Shown: piece after piece, positions 51,078-58,789 of the stretch
Numbering within the stretch: the first letter of the stretch is position 1
Layout of the letters: each line of letters begins with the position of its first letter
DNA from: Occultella aeris
GTDB taxonomy: Bacteria > Actinomycetota > Actinomycetes > Actinomycetales > Beutenbergiaceae
Length of the DNA stretch: 64,000 nucleotides
Assembly (NCBI RefSeq): GCF_902703175.1
Contig: NZ_CACRYJ010000006.1
Coordinates: forward strand, 124,001-188,000
Reading direction: 5' to 3'
Notes under the pieces: model-generated
The model's input: the letters and a program-made list of their open reading frames with translations, nothing else
Told to the model about the DNA's origin: nothing
Databases searched by the model: none
Made by a program: the position numbers and the translations under genes

Positions 51078-51877
51078 GTACCGCTACCGCGCAGGCGCCG
51101 ATCGGGGCCACACCCCGCACCGGGCCGAGTCTGCTCGGCCTGATCCTGCTGCACGCGAAGTTCTCCGTACTCGAGACCATCCGGACCCCGATAGCCGTGG
51201 TCGGCAACCTGCTCTTCCCGACGCTGGCGATGCTCTTCTTCGTTGTCCCCAACTCCGCCGTTGCCGGCAATCCGCTGTTCGCGACGGCCGCCGTCGGACA
51301 GTTGGCGATGTTCTCGGTGATGTCCACGTTCCTGTTCACGTTCGGCTCCGGTGTGGCCGAGGACCGGGCCCTCCCGTTCGACGGCTACGTACGCACGCTG
51401 CCGGCCGGCGCCGCGCCGAGGATGCTCGGCCGGGTCCTGGCCGGCTGTCTGTTCGCGCTGGTCAGCCTGATCCCACTTGGGGTGGTCGGCGCCCTGCTCA
51501 CCGAGGCCACCGCACCGCCCGCAACGGTCGTGCTGGCCGCGCTCATGGTGCTGGTGGTCGGCCTGCCGTTCCTGATGCTCGGCCTCGCGATCGGCTACCG
51601 GATGAGCAGCAAGGCGGCGATCGCCGTGGTCCAGGCGGTGCTGTTCCCACTCGCGTTCGCCGGCGGCCTGTTCCTGCCCGCCGAGATGTTCCCGAGTTGG
51701 CTCAACACCTTGTCGCAGGCCCTGCCCAGCCGCGCCGGACGGGATCTGCTCATCCAGGTGCTCACCGGCCAGCCCGCGTATGCGCTTGCCCTGCCGGTAC
51801 TCATCGCCTGGGGTCTGCTGTTCACGGCGCTCGCCGTGCTGGCCTACCGCCGGGACGAGGGGCGTCGCTTCAACTGA
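51074..51877 (+). CDS. ABC-2-type transporter permease
   Basis: 267 residues, six spans. It has the ABC-2 pattern: a first span after VLETIRTPIAVVGNLLFPTLA, GVAEDRALPFDGYVRTLPAG, and FAGGLFLPAEMFPSWLNTLSQ near the fourth loop, typical of YadH/DrrB-type permeases. ATG 51074 overlaps the stop of the ATPase gene. A strong hairpin follows the stop. Confidence 0.87.
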   Translation: MSTATAQAPIGATPRTGPSLLGLILLHAKFSVLETIRTPIAVVGNLLFPTLAMLFFVVPNSAVAGNPLFATAAVGQLAMFSVMSTFLFTFGSGVAEDRALPFDGYVRTLPAGAAPRMLGRVLAGCLFALVSLIPLGVVGALLTEATAPPATVVLAALMVLVVGLPFLMLGLAIGYRMSSKAAIAVVQAVLFPLAFAGGLFLPAEMFPSWLNTLSQALPSRAGRDLLIQVLTGQPAYALALPVLIAWGLLFTALAVLAYRRDEGRRFN

Positions 51878-51908
51878 GATACGACGCCTGACTGCCTGCC
51901 CACGGCAA

Positions 51909-51947
51909 CCTTGCAACGTTCCATCCGAGCGATGGAACGTTGCAAGG
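51909..51947 (+). terminator. Perfect 17-bp stem-loop after the ABC operon
   Basis: The arm starting CCTTGCAACG at 51909-51925 is exactly complementary to 51931-51947 around loop CGAGC. It starts 31 bases after the permease stop. It shares TTGCAACG with the operon's 31-bp operator. Confidence 0.75.
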
Positions 51948-51979
51948 GTGCGTTGGGGAGCGGGTGGGAGAATGGGGCG

Positions 51980-52936
51980 ATGGGTCGCAGCGGATCGACA
52001 ACCATCGGACCGATCGTCGAGCGCGCCACCGCCAGGGCCATGGCACGCGTGGTGCGGCGCGAAGCGGCGGTCCGGGCGTTGTCGGTGGACCGGGCGTTGT
52101 CGGTGGACCGGGCGTTGTCGGTGGACCGGGCGTTGCCGGTGGACCGGGCACTGTCGGTGGACCGGGCGGTGGACCCGGTACGCGCGGTGCACCGGCTGCG
52201 CGTGGCCGTGCGGAAGCTGCGGGTCCTGCTGGCCGCGTTCGGGCCCTACCTGGATCCGGAGTTCGCCGAGCCGTTGCGCAGCAGGCTGTCGGACCTCTCC
52301 GACGTCCTCGCCGCGGTCCGCGACCTTGACGTCCAGCTGACCGGTCTCGACCGGCAGGCGACGACGTCCCCTGCGTTCGCGATGGACGTGGAGCCGTTCC
52401 GCGACTCGCTCCGGTCGCGTCGCGCGGACGCGCTCCGGCGGCTCGAGGTGCGCCTGGTAGCTCCGGACCGTGCTGCGCTGATGGCCGACCTGAGCGCGGA
52501 CCGGATACCGGTCCGTCATGGTGACGAGCGTGCCCGCCGCGCGCTGCGCCGGCGTCTGCGCAAAGCCTGGCACCGGACCAGTGAGCGCATCGCCGCCGCC
52601 GGCGAGGGTTCCGGCTCCCTGCACGAGGTCCGCAAGTCCGTGAAGCGGCTGCGCTACCTCGCCGAGATCGCCGCCGATCCGATCGGACGGCCCGCGAAGC
52701 GGCTCGCCACCCAGGCCGAGCGGACGCAGGAACTCCTCGGGGCACATCAGGACGCCGTCGTCCTGGAACAGCTGGTGCGCACCTACGTCGCGGATGCCGG
52801 CGGCCTGCCGCCGGGCACGATGTTCGCGCTCGGGGAGCTCGTCGGCCGGGCGCAGGAGCGGCGCGGGCAGATCGAGCAGGACTGGCCGCACCGGCGCGAC
52901 CGGCTGACCCGCCGGGCCAGGCAACTCCTCGACTGA
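51980..52936 (+). CDS. CHAD-domain protein with hexapeptide repeats
   Basis: 318 residues. CHAD domains are all-helical, His/Arg-rich and bind polyphosphate: here VHRLRVAVRKLRVLLAAF and LHEVRKSVKRLRYLAEI carry the conserved basic residues. Residues 32-61 are five tandem copies of RALSVD (one RALPVD), placed just before the first CHAD helix and absent from typical members. GGGAG lies before ATG 51980. A Ppx/GppA-type phosphatase gene, also linked to polyphosphate or ppGpp, lies 2.6 kb downstream. Confidence 0.87.
   Translation: MGRSGSTTIGPIVERATARAMARVVRREAAVRALSVDRALSVDRALSVDRALPVDRALSVDRAVDPVRAVHRLRVAVRKLRVLLAAFGPYLDPEFAEPLRSRLSDLSDVLAAVRDLDVQLTGLDRQATTSPAFAMDVEPFRDSLRSRRADALRRLEVRLVAPDRAALMADLSADRIPVRHGDERARRALRRRLRKAWHRTSERIAAAGEGSGSLHEVRKSVKRLRYLAEIAADPIGRPAKRLATQAERTQELLGAHQDAVVLEQLVRTYVADAGGLPPGTMFALGELVGRAQERRGQIEQDWPHRRDRLTRRARQLLD
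52073..52162 (+). repeat. 18-bp in-frame minisatellite in the CHAD gene
   Basis: Five units of CGGGCGTTGTCGGTGGAC starting at 52073, 52091, 52109, 52127 and 52145; the first three are identical, the fourth and fifth differ by one and two bases, and a partial sixth follows. Copy-number change would add or remove six residues. Confidence 0.92.
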
Positions 52937-52975
52937 CGGGGCCCCGAGCCGTCGGCGCGGCCGGCCCGGCGTTCG

Positions 52976-52996
52976 CCTTGAGCGAAGGTGACTCAA
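52976..52996. promoter_or_regulatory. HAIR-type (HspR) element upstream of hsp20
   Basis: CTTGAGC-N7-ACTCAAC matches the HspR inverted repeat CTTGAGT-N7-ACTCAAG at 12 of 14 positions, 88 bases before the hsp20 ATG. HspR-controlled heat-shock repression is expected. Confidence 0.75.
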
Positions 52997-53040
52997 CTTC
53001 GGGAACGATCCTCCGCCGTCGGGGGTTGAGGCTTGCATGA

Positions 53041-53063
53041 GGGACCGGCGTAGGGCCGGTCCC
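53041..53063 (+). promoter_or_regulatory. 5' leader hairpin of hsp20
   Basis: GGGACCGGC pairs with GCCGGTCCC around GTAGG, ending 20 bases before the ATG and just upstream of GAGGAG. It does not enclose the Shine-Dalgarno, so it is not a classical RNA thermometer. Confidence 0.5.
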
Positions 53064-53083
53064 GGTCAGACGAGGAGATTGAC

Positions 53084-53536
53084 ATGGCTCTCACCTTCGA
53101 CCCGTTCCGCGAGGCCGACCGACTGGCGTACCGCACCTCCACCCGCGTGCCCCGGTGGATGCCGATGGACCTGCACCGCAGCGGCGACGCGTTCATCGTC
53201 GAGATCGACCTGCCCGGCGTGGCGCCGGAGAGCATCGACCTGGACGTGGACGGCAGCACCCTGACCATCCAGGCCGAGCGTGCCTCCAGCCTCGGCGAGG
53301 GCGAGCGGTGGATCGCCAAGGAGCGCGCGACCGGCACCTACCGCCGGCAGCTCAGCCTCGGCGACGGCCTCGACGCGACCGCGATCCAGGCCGACTACGC
53401 CCACGGCGTGCTGACCGTGACCATCCCGGTCGCGGAGCAGTCCAAGCCCCGCAAGATCGAGGTGCGCACCTCGGCACCGGTCATCGAGCCGGCCACCGAG
53501 GGCTCGACGGACGTCCAGGAGGACGTGGCCGCCTGA
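53084..53536 (+). CDS. hsp20: Hsp20-family small heat-shock protein
   Basis: 150 residues. An alpha-crystallin domain (about 27-125): PMDLHRSGDAFIVEIDLPGV, STLTIQAERAS, ATGTYRRQLSLGDGLD, ADYAHGVLTVTIPVAE. It is an ATP-independent holdase. The C-terminal I-x-I motif is not obvious; the tail is acidic. GAGGAG precedes ATG 53084. HAIR box upstream; strong terminator downstream; monocistronic. Confidence 0.92.
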   Translation: MALTFDPFREADRLAYRTSTRVPRWMPMDLHRSGDAFIVEIDLPGVAPESIDLDVDGSTLTIQAERASSLGEGERWIAKERATGTYRRQLSLGDGLDATAIQADYAHGVLTVTIPVAEQSKPRKIEVRTSAPVIEPATEGSTDVQEDVAA

Positions 53537-53567
53537 CCTGCGGCAGCCGTGGCGGATCGCCACGAAC

Positions 53568-53604
53568 AACGAGCCCCGACCGTCGCTGGCGGTCGGGGCT
53601 CGTT
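53568..53604. terminator. Strong terminator after hsp20
   Basis: AACGAGCCCCGACC pairs perfectly with GGTCGGGGCTCGTT (14 bp) around a nine-base loop, followed by CACG. It lies between the convergent hsp20 and copZ stops, so it may serve both. Confidence 0.88.
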
Positions 53605-53637
53605 CACGTCCGGGGCTCGCGCCGGGCCGGTAGCGCC

Positions 53638-53865
53638 TCAGGCGCGGATAGCCACCACGTCGTAGCCCGCCTCGTCGACGGCCGCGCGGATGGCCGCCTC
53701 GTCGAGCGGCGCGTTGGAGACGACGGTCACGGGCGAGGGCTCGCCCGCGCGGAGTTCGACGGAGACGTTGAGCACGCCGTCGACGCCCTCGAGCTCCTCG
53801 GTGACGTGGGCCACGCAGTTCGCGCAGGTCATGCCCGTGACGTCGATCGTGGTGGTGCGGTCCAT
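53638..53865 (-). CDS. copZ: CopZ-like copper chaperone (HMA domain)
   Basis: 75 residues, one ferredoxin-like HMA domain with metal motif GMTCANCVAHVTEEL (CxxC). It would ferry Cu(I) in the cytoplasm. AAGGAA lies before ATG 53865. It is 26 bases downstream of csoR on the same strand, and the expected CopA ATPase gene is not in the window. Confidence 0.88.
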   Translation of the reverse strand: MDRTTTIDVTGMTCANCVAHVTEELEGVDGVLNVSVELRAGEPSPVTVVSNAPLDEAAIRAAVDEAGYDVVAIRA

Positions 53866-53891
53866 GTGGGGATTCCTTCCGGGTTCTGGGG

Positions 53892-54191
53892 TCAGGAGCG
53901 GACGAGCCGGGCGATCGCGGCGGAGGCCTCGCGGACCTTCTCCTCGCCCTCCTCGGAGGAGGAGCGGGCAGCGTCCACCACGCAGCTGGCGAGGTGATCG
54001 TCCAGCAGGCCGAGACTCACCGCCTGCAACGCCTTGGTGACGGCGGAGACCTGGGTGAGGATGTCGATGCAGTAGGTGTCGTTCTCGACCATTTTCGCGA
54101 TGCCGCGAACCTGGCCCTCGATGCGGCGCAGGCGCTTGAGGTAGGCCTCCTTGTCCGCGACGTATCCGTGGTCGTGTCCGTGCTCTTCCAT
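53892..54191 (-). CDS. csoR: CsoR-family copper-sensing repressor
   Basis: 99 residues: LKRLRRIEGQVRGIAKMVEND, TYCIDILTQVSAV and DDHLASCVVDAA supply the Cys-His-Cys Cu(I) site. An His-rich start (EEHGHDHG) is unusual and may bind metal. ATG 54191 follows TATACT (54203-54198) by six bases, so it is leaderless; the CsoR box overlaps that -10. It represses itself and copZ until copper binds. Confidence 0.9.
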   Translation of the reverse strand: MEEHGHDHGYVADKEAYLKRLRRIEGQVRGIAKMVENDTYCIDILTQVSAVTKALQAVSLGLLDDHLASCVVDAARSSSEEGEEKVREASAAIARLVRS

Positions 54192-54200
54192 ATCCCGAGT

Positions 54201-54217
54201 ATACCCCCAGTGGGTAT
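54201..54217. promoter_or_regulatory. CsoR operator
   Basis: ATACCC-N5-GGGTAT overlaps the -10 of csoR. It matches the known pseudo-inverted GTATACC(C)..GGGTATAC type site. Confidence 0.8.
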
Positions 54218-54326
54218 CTGTGTGACCAGAGTGTGGGCACTCGACAACAGAACGGTCACGATCGGGGCCCTGCGGATATCGATCCGATCTCGGCCGTCCT
54301 CTCGGGCGCACTCGGCCCATACCGTG

Positions 54327-55535
54327 ATGGCCATGACCACAGACCGCCCCGCCCGGCTCCGTCGCGGCATCGTGCTGACAGCAGTCGGCATCATTGCCGC
54401 GCTCGGTGCCGTCGTGGTCCCCACCCCCGCGCAGGCGTGCGCCTGCGGCGGCTATGTGGCGGCCGACGGGTACGAGGTCGCGGTCAACCGCGAGGTCGCG
54501 GCGATCGCCTGGGACGGCGAGACCGAGCGGATCCTGCTCGAGATGGACGTCCTCACCGATGCCCCCGACGCCGCGCTGCTGATTCCCACCCCGGCGCCGG
54601 CGGAGGTCGCGCTCGGCGACTCCGAGATGTTCGACGAACTCCTCGACGTGATCGCCCCCGAGGTCGAGGTCACTTACACCTGGTGGCCCGAGGCATCGTT
54701 CGGCGACGGCGCCGGCGCGGCCCCCGGGGCGGCCGCGCCCGACCTGGGGGTCGACGTCCTGGAGACGGTGGACCTCGGGCCGCTCGAGGCCAGCGTGCTC
54801 TCCGCGGACGACGCGGACGGCCTGGCGCAGTGGCTCGACGAGCACGGCTACGTCATGCAGGACGGCCTCGCCACGGCACTGCGGCCCTACATCACCGAGG
54901 GTTGGTACTACGTGGCGATGCGACTGACCACCGACGCCGCCGACCTCTCCGGCGAGCTGCAGCCGGTGGACCTGACCTTCGCCTCCGAGTCCCTGATCTA
55001 CCCGATGCGGCTGTCCGCGGCGGCCGCCACGGATCAGTTCGTACGCACCTACGTGTTCGCGGACCGGCGGATGGCGCGCACCGACGCCAGTGAGGACACC
55101 GCCTCCGTCGATCTCAGGTTCGCCGGTGCCGTCGACCCGGCGGCGGTCGAGAACCCCACCCTCGCCGAGATCGCCGGGGTCACGCCGTACCTGACCGTGA
55201 TGGACCAGTGGTTCCACGAACCGTCAACCGAGATCGTCTCGGACTTCACGTTCTCCGCGTCCACCCAGACCGGGGACTACCGCGAGGTGGTCCACGAGAC
55301 CCGCATGCGGGAGATCCTGGGCATGCCGGCGGGACCGGTGCTCACCTTCCTCGGCCTGGTCGCGGCCGCCCTCGCACTCCTCATCGGCGGCCGGGCCGTG
55401 AGCCGCCGGGCCCGCCGTCGCTCGGCCGTGCCTGCGGGGCCGCGCCAGTCGACCGCGAGCGAGCCCGAGCCGCAACCGGCGCCCCCGGCCGGTGTCGACG
55501 GCGGTGGCCAGGAGCGGCACCCCAGCCACCTCTGA
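54327..55535 (+). CDS. DUF2330 surface protein
   Basis: 402 residues. Signal peptide with cleavage near AQACACGG; the mature protein starts with the C-A-C-G-G pattern of DUF2330. The beta-rich body (about 40-345) shows LLIPTPAPAEVALGD and GWYYVAMRL, then one C-terminal span (about 335-360) and a Pro/Ser tail. Function unknown; DUF2330 proteins are exported and sometimes bind metal. ATG 54327 is used; 54333 and GTG 54324 are alternatives. Divergent from csoR. Confidence 0.8.
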   Translation: MAMTTDRPARLRRGIVLTAVGIIAALGAVVVPTPAQACACGGYVAADGYEVAVNREVAAIAWDGETERILLEMDVLTDAPDAALLIPTPAPAEVALGDSEMFDELLDVIAPEVEVTYTWWPEASFGDGAGAAPGAAAPDLGVDVLETVDLGPLEASVLSADDADGLAQWLDEHGYVMQDGLATALRPYITEGWYYVAMRLTTDAADLSGELQPVDLTFASESLIYPMRLSAAAATDQFVRTYVFADRRMARTDASEDTASVDLRFAGAVDPAAVENPTLAEIAGVTPYLTVMDQWFHEPSTEIVSDFTFSASTQTGDYREVVHETRMREILGMPAGPVLTFLGLVAAALALLIGGRAVSRRARRRSAVPAGPRQSTASEPEPQPAPPAGVDGGGQERHPSHL

Positions 55536-55576
55536 TCCTCGCCGGCTCGAGCAGGGTCGCCGAGTAGACTCGCGCG

Positions 55577-56500
55577 GTGCGACTGGGCGTCCTGGACATC
55601 GGCTCGAACACGGTTCACCTCGTCGTGGTCGACATGGTCCGCGGCGCCCATCCGAACCCGGACCTGGACGAGCGGGTCACGCTCCGGCTGATGCAGTACC
55701 TCACCGACGATGGTGCGATCAACGACGTGGGGATCGCCGCCCTGCTCGAGGCCGTCGACGGCGCCGTCCGGCTCGCGCGAGAGCTGCGTGTCGACGAGGT
55801 CCTGACCATGGTGACCTCCGCGGTCCGCGAGGCCACGAACGGTGAGGCGGTGCTAGCCCTGATCCGTGCCCGCCTCGACGGCGATCTCCAGGTGCTCTCC
55901 GGCGAGGAGGAGGCGGCCCTGACGTTCCTCGCGGCCCGCCGCTGGCTCGGCTGGGCCGCTGGAAGGCTGCTCGTCCTGGACATCGGCGGTGGCTCGCTCG
56001 AGGTCGCCCTCGGCGTGGACGAAGTGCCGGACCTCGCCGTGTCGCTGCCGCTCGGCGCAGGCCGGCTGACCCGGACGCACCTGCGCCACGACCCGCCGCT
56101 GCCGCACGAGCTGAAGCATCTGCGGGCCGTGGTCCGCGCCGAGCTCAAGCCGCTCGTGGCCCGAGTGCGGGCCGAACCGAGGCCGGACCATGTGGTCGCG
56201 ACCTCCAAGACGTTCCGGTCCCTGGCCCGGCTCGCCGGGATGTCCGTGGCAGGTGTCGGCCCGCACCAGCGCTGGCAGATGAGCACGTCGCTGCTCTCGG
56301 ACTGGGTGCCGCGGCTGGCCCGGATCCCCGCCGAGCAGCGCATGGAACTGCCCGGCATCACGCCCGAGCGGACCTACCAGATCGTCGCAGGTGCCGTGGT
56401 GGCCGAGGAGGTCCTGCGCGGCCTGCGGGTGGAGATCGTCGAGATCTGCCCGTGGGCGCTGCGCGAGGGTGCGCTGCTGCGCCGGCTCGACCAGGTGTGA
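55577..56500 (+). CDS. Ppx/GppA-family phosphatase
   Basis: 307 residues. Actin-like fold: LGVLDIGSNTVHLVVVD near residue 3, SAVREATNG, LSGEEEAALTFLA, and LLVLDIGGGSLEVALG near 134. The family cleaves exopolyphosphate or guanosine pentaphosphate; which one cannot be told. It is of the short type without the C-terminal HD domain. GTG 55577 lies six bases after TAGACT (55565-55570): leaderless. Confidence 0.9.
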   Translation: MRLGVLDIGSNTVHLVVVDMVRGAHPNPDLDERVTLRLMQYLTDDGAINDVGIAALLEAVDGAVRLARELRVDEVLTMVTSAVREATNGEAVLALIRARLDGDLQVLSGEEEAALTFLAARRWLGWAAGRLLVLDIGGGSLEVALGVDEVPDLAVSLPLGAGRLTRTHLRHDPPLPHELKHLRAVVRAELKPLVARVRAEPRPDHVVATSKTFRSLARLAGMSVAGVGPHQRWQMSTSLLSDWVPRLARIPAEQRMELPGITPERTYQIVAGAVVAEEVLRGLRVEIVEICPWALREGALLRRLDQV

Positions 56501-56522
56501 GCCGGCCGGGTGGGGATCGGTG

Positions 56523-58151
56523 TCAGCGTGCGCCCGAGGTGAGCACGCGCGTCGCGTCCTCCGGGTCGGTGGTGCCCGCAGGATCGAGCGGCCGGAGCGG
56601 TTGCGCACGCTCGGCGTCGTCCCGCCGCGCGCCCCGGCGCAACGCCAGGCCGACCCAGACGGCGGTGACCGCCAGCAGGGCGACGCCGGCGGCCGCGGTC
56701 ACGGCCAGGCCGGAGGCGAACGCCTCCCGGGCCGAGTCGAGCAGGGCCGCGCCGACGCCCGGATCGCCCTGTGCCCCGGCCACCTCGACGGCGCCGCCGA
56801 GGGTCTCGCTCGCCGTCGCCCGGTCGCCAGCAGCGATGGTCTCCGGCAGCGCGACCCGGTCCCGGTAGATCGCGGAGGCGACGCTCCCGAGGATCGCGAC
56901 CCCGAAGGCCGAACCCAGTTCGTAGGCCGTCTCCGAGATGCTCGAGGCGGCGCCCGCGCGGGCGGGTGGCACGGCAGCGAGGATGGCGTCGTTGGTGAGC
57001 GTCTCGGTGAAGCCGGAACCGGCGCCGACGAGCACGAAGACCGCGACCGCGACACCGATCCCGCTGTGTCCGGTCAGGGTGGTGCCGACCGCGTAGCCGA
57101 GGGCCGAGACGCCGATCCCGATCGGGACCAGGACGTGCAGCGGCGCCCGGTCGGCGACCGCGGCCGCGAGCAGGCCGAGCGCCACCGTACCCACGAGGCC
57201 GGGCAGCAACCACAGGCCCGCGACCATCGGGCTCAGCCCGAGTACGAGCTGCAGGTACTGCGCGAGCAGGAACAGCAGTCCGGCCATGCCCAGTGCGGCG
57301 ACGAGGTTCGCGGCCACGGAGGCTGCGAACACCGGCCGCTGGAACAGGCGTACGTCCAGCAGCGGGTCCGGCCGGTGCAGCTGACGCCGCACGAACAGCC
57401 AGCCTGCGGTCGCCGCCACCGCCAGCAGCACGAGCGCCATCGGGACCAGACCGTCGTGCGCGACGGTCTTGACGGCGTACACCAGCGGCACCATCGCGAG
57501 GATGGACAGCGCGACGCTGACCAGGTCGAACCGGCCGGCGCGTGACCCGCGGGACTCCGGAACCAGCTGTGGCGCCGCGATCAGGAAGATCACGAGCACC
57601 GGCACGTTCAGCAGGAAGACCGAGCCCCACCAGAAGTGCTCGAGGAGCCACCCGCCCACGATCGGACCGAGCGCCGCGCCACCGGAGAACCCCGCGGCCC
57701 AGACAGCGATCGCGAACCGGCGCTCGCCGTCGTCTGTGAACACGTTGCGCAGCAGCGCGAGCGTGGCCGGCATCAACGTGGCGCCGAAGATCCCCATCGC
57801 GGCCCGAGCCGCGATCAGGTGCGAGGCGTCGGCGCTGAACGCCGCCCAGACGCTGACCACGCCGAAGCCGGTGGCGCCGATGAGCAGCAGCCGGCGACGG
57901 CCGAGCCGGTCACCCAAGGTGCCCATCGTGACGAGCAGGCCGGCGAGCACGAGCGGGTAGATGTCCACGATCCAGAGCAACTGCGTGGCGGTCGGCTGCA
58001 GGTCCCGGCTGAGGGCGGGCACCGCGAAGGAGAGCACCGTGTTGTCGATGCTGACCAGCAGCACCGGCAGCATCAGCGCGACGAGCGTGAGCCAGCGCCG
58101 GCGGGTGCTCAGCGACGGGGCGTGGCTCGACTCTGCGACGTTGATGGACAC
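56523..58151 (-). CDS. MFS multidrug transporter, DHA2 (14-span) type
   Basis: 542 residues. Motif A GTLGDRLGRRRLLLIGATGF and motif C-like GPIVGGWLLEHFWWGSVF mark a 14-TM drug:H+ antiporter (EmrB/QacA type); D1 motif SIDNTVLSFAVPAL lies near residue 34. CAGGAG lies seven bases before GTG 58151. It is divergent from a TetR gene with a shared operator, so it is probably induced by its substrates. Confidence 0.9.
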   Translation of the reverse strand: MSINVAESSHAPSLSTRRRWLTLVALMLPVLLVSIDNTVLSFAVPALSRDLQPTATQLLWIVDIYPLVLAGLLVTMGTLGDRLGRRRLLLIGATGFGVVSVWAAFSADASHLIAARAAMGIFGATLMPATLALLRNVFTDDGERRFAIAVWAAGFSGGAALGPIVGGWLLEHFWWGSVFLLNVPVLVIFLIAAPQLVPESRGSRAGRFDLVSVALSILAMVPLVYAVKTVAHDGLVPMALVLLAVAATAGWLFVRRQLHRPDPLLDVRLFQRPVFAASVAANLVAALGMAGLLFLLAQYLQLVLGLSPMVAGLWLLPGLVGTVALGLLAAAVADRAPLHVLVPIGIGVSALGYAVGTTLTGHSGIGVAVAVFVLVGAGSGFTETLTNDAILAAVPPARAGAASSISETAYELGSAFGVAILGSVASAIYRDRVALPETIAAGDRATASETLGGAVEVAGAQGDPGVGAALLDSAREAFASGLAVTAAAGVALLAVTAVWVGLALRRGARRDDAERAQPLRPLDPAGTTDPEDATRVLTSGAR

Positions 58152-58194
58152 GGCTGTACTCCTGGGTGCGGTTCGGACGATCGATCATCACTGT

Positions 58195-58208
58195 ACCGTC
58201 TGGACGGT
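58195..58208. promoter_or_regulatory. TetR operator between MFS pump and its regulator
   Basis: ACCGTC-TG-GACGGT, perfect 6-base arms in the 80-base divergent gap, 12 bases before the -10 (TAGAGT) of tetR. Confidence 0.65.
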
Positions 58209-58231
58209 TAAGTTCGCGATAGAGTGTGATC

Positions 58232-58753
58232 ATGTCCACAGCCAGACATCGAATCCTCGACGCGCTCGAGCAGGTCCTGATCGCCGAGGGTCCTGCCCTG
58301 GCGACGATCGAGCACGTCGCCGCCACGGCCGGCGTCTCCAAGGGCGGCCTGCTGTACCACTTCGGCAGCAAGGAAGCCCTCTACGAGGGATTGCTCGCTC
58401 GCCTGACCGACGCAGCCGAGCAGGTGCGTGTCGGGACCGACGTGAGCGCCGCCGTCGGCGAGTACCTGCGCCAGTCCTCGGTGGCCGACGACGCCTACAG
58501 CACCACGATGCTCGCGGCGCTGCGGCTCGTCGGGGCGCCCGAGGTCGACGTGCCGACGGCCCTGGCGGACGCCAGTGACCGGTGGTTCGCCCCGGTCGGC
58601 GCGCTGATCGCGGACCCGGTCACCGCGCGGCTGGTCCAGCTCGTGGGCGACGGGCTCTACCTGAACGCCCTGGTGGCCGGATCGGCCAGCGAGCACGACC
58701 CGGCCGTGGTGGCCCGGCTGCTGGCCGCGCTCGAACCCGGCGCCGGCGGGTGA
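58232..58753 (+). CDS. TetR-family repressor of the MFS pump
   Basis: 173 residues: STARHRILDALEQVLIAEGP, then IEHVAATAGVSKGGLLYHFGSKE as helix-turn-helix. The ATG at 58232 is six bases after TAGAGT (58220-58225), so it is leaderless; GTG 58226 is less likely. Divergent placement and the shared dyad indicate control of the pump. Confidence 0.88.
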   Translation: MSTARHRILDALEQVLIAEGPALATIEHVAATAGVSKGGLLYHFGSKEALYEGLLARLTDAAEQVRVGTDVSAAVGEYLRQSSVADDAYSTTMLAALRLVGAPEVDVPTALADASDRWFAPVGALIADPVTARLVQLVGDGLYLNALVAGSASEHDPAVVARLLAALEPGAGG

Positions 58754-58759
58754 TCGAAG

Positions 58760-58780
58760 CGGGACCTGAGCGCGGTCCCG
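58760..58780. terminator. Terminator between tetR and purB
   Basis: CGGGACC-N7-GGTCCCG between convergent stops; seven GC-rich pairs. Confidence 0.6.
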
Positions 58781-58789
58781 GCCAGCGGA

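Noticed and set aside
52073-52162. 18-bp tandem units as an assembly artefact
   Set aside because: Cannot be excluded, but the units differ at positions in the fourth and fifth copies and keep the reading frame, which supports a real array.
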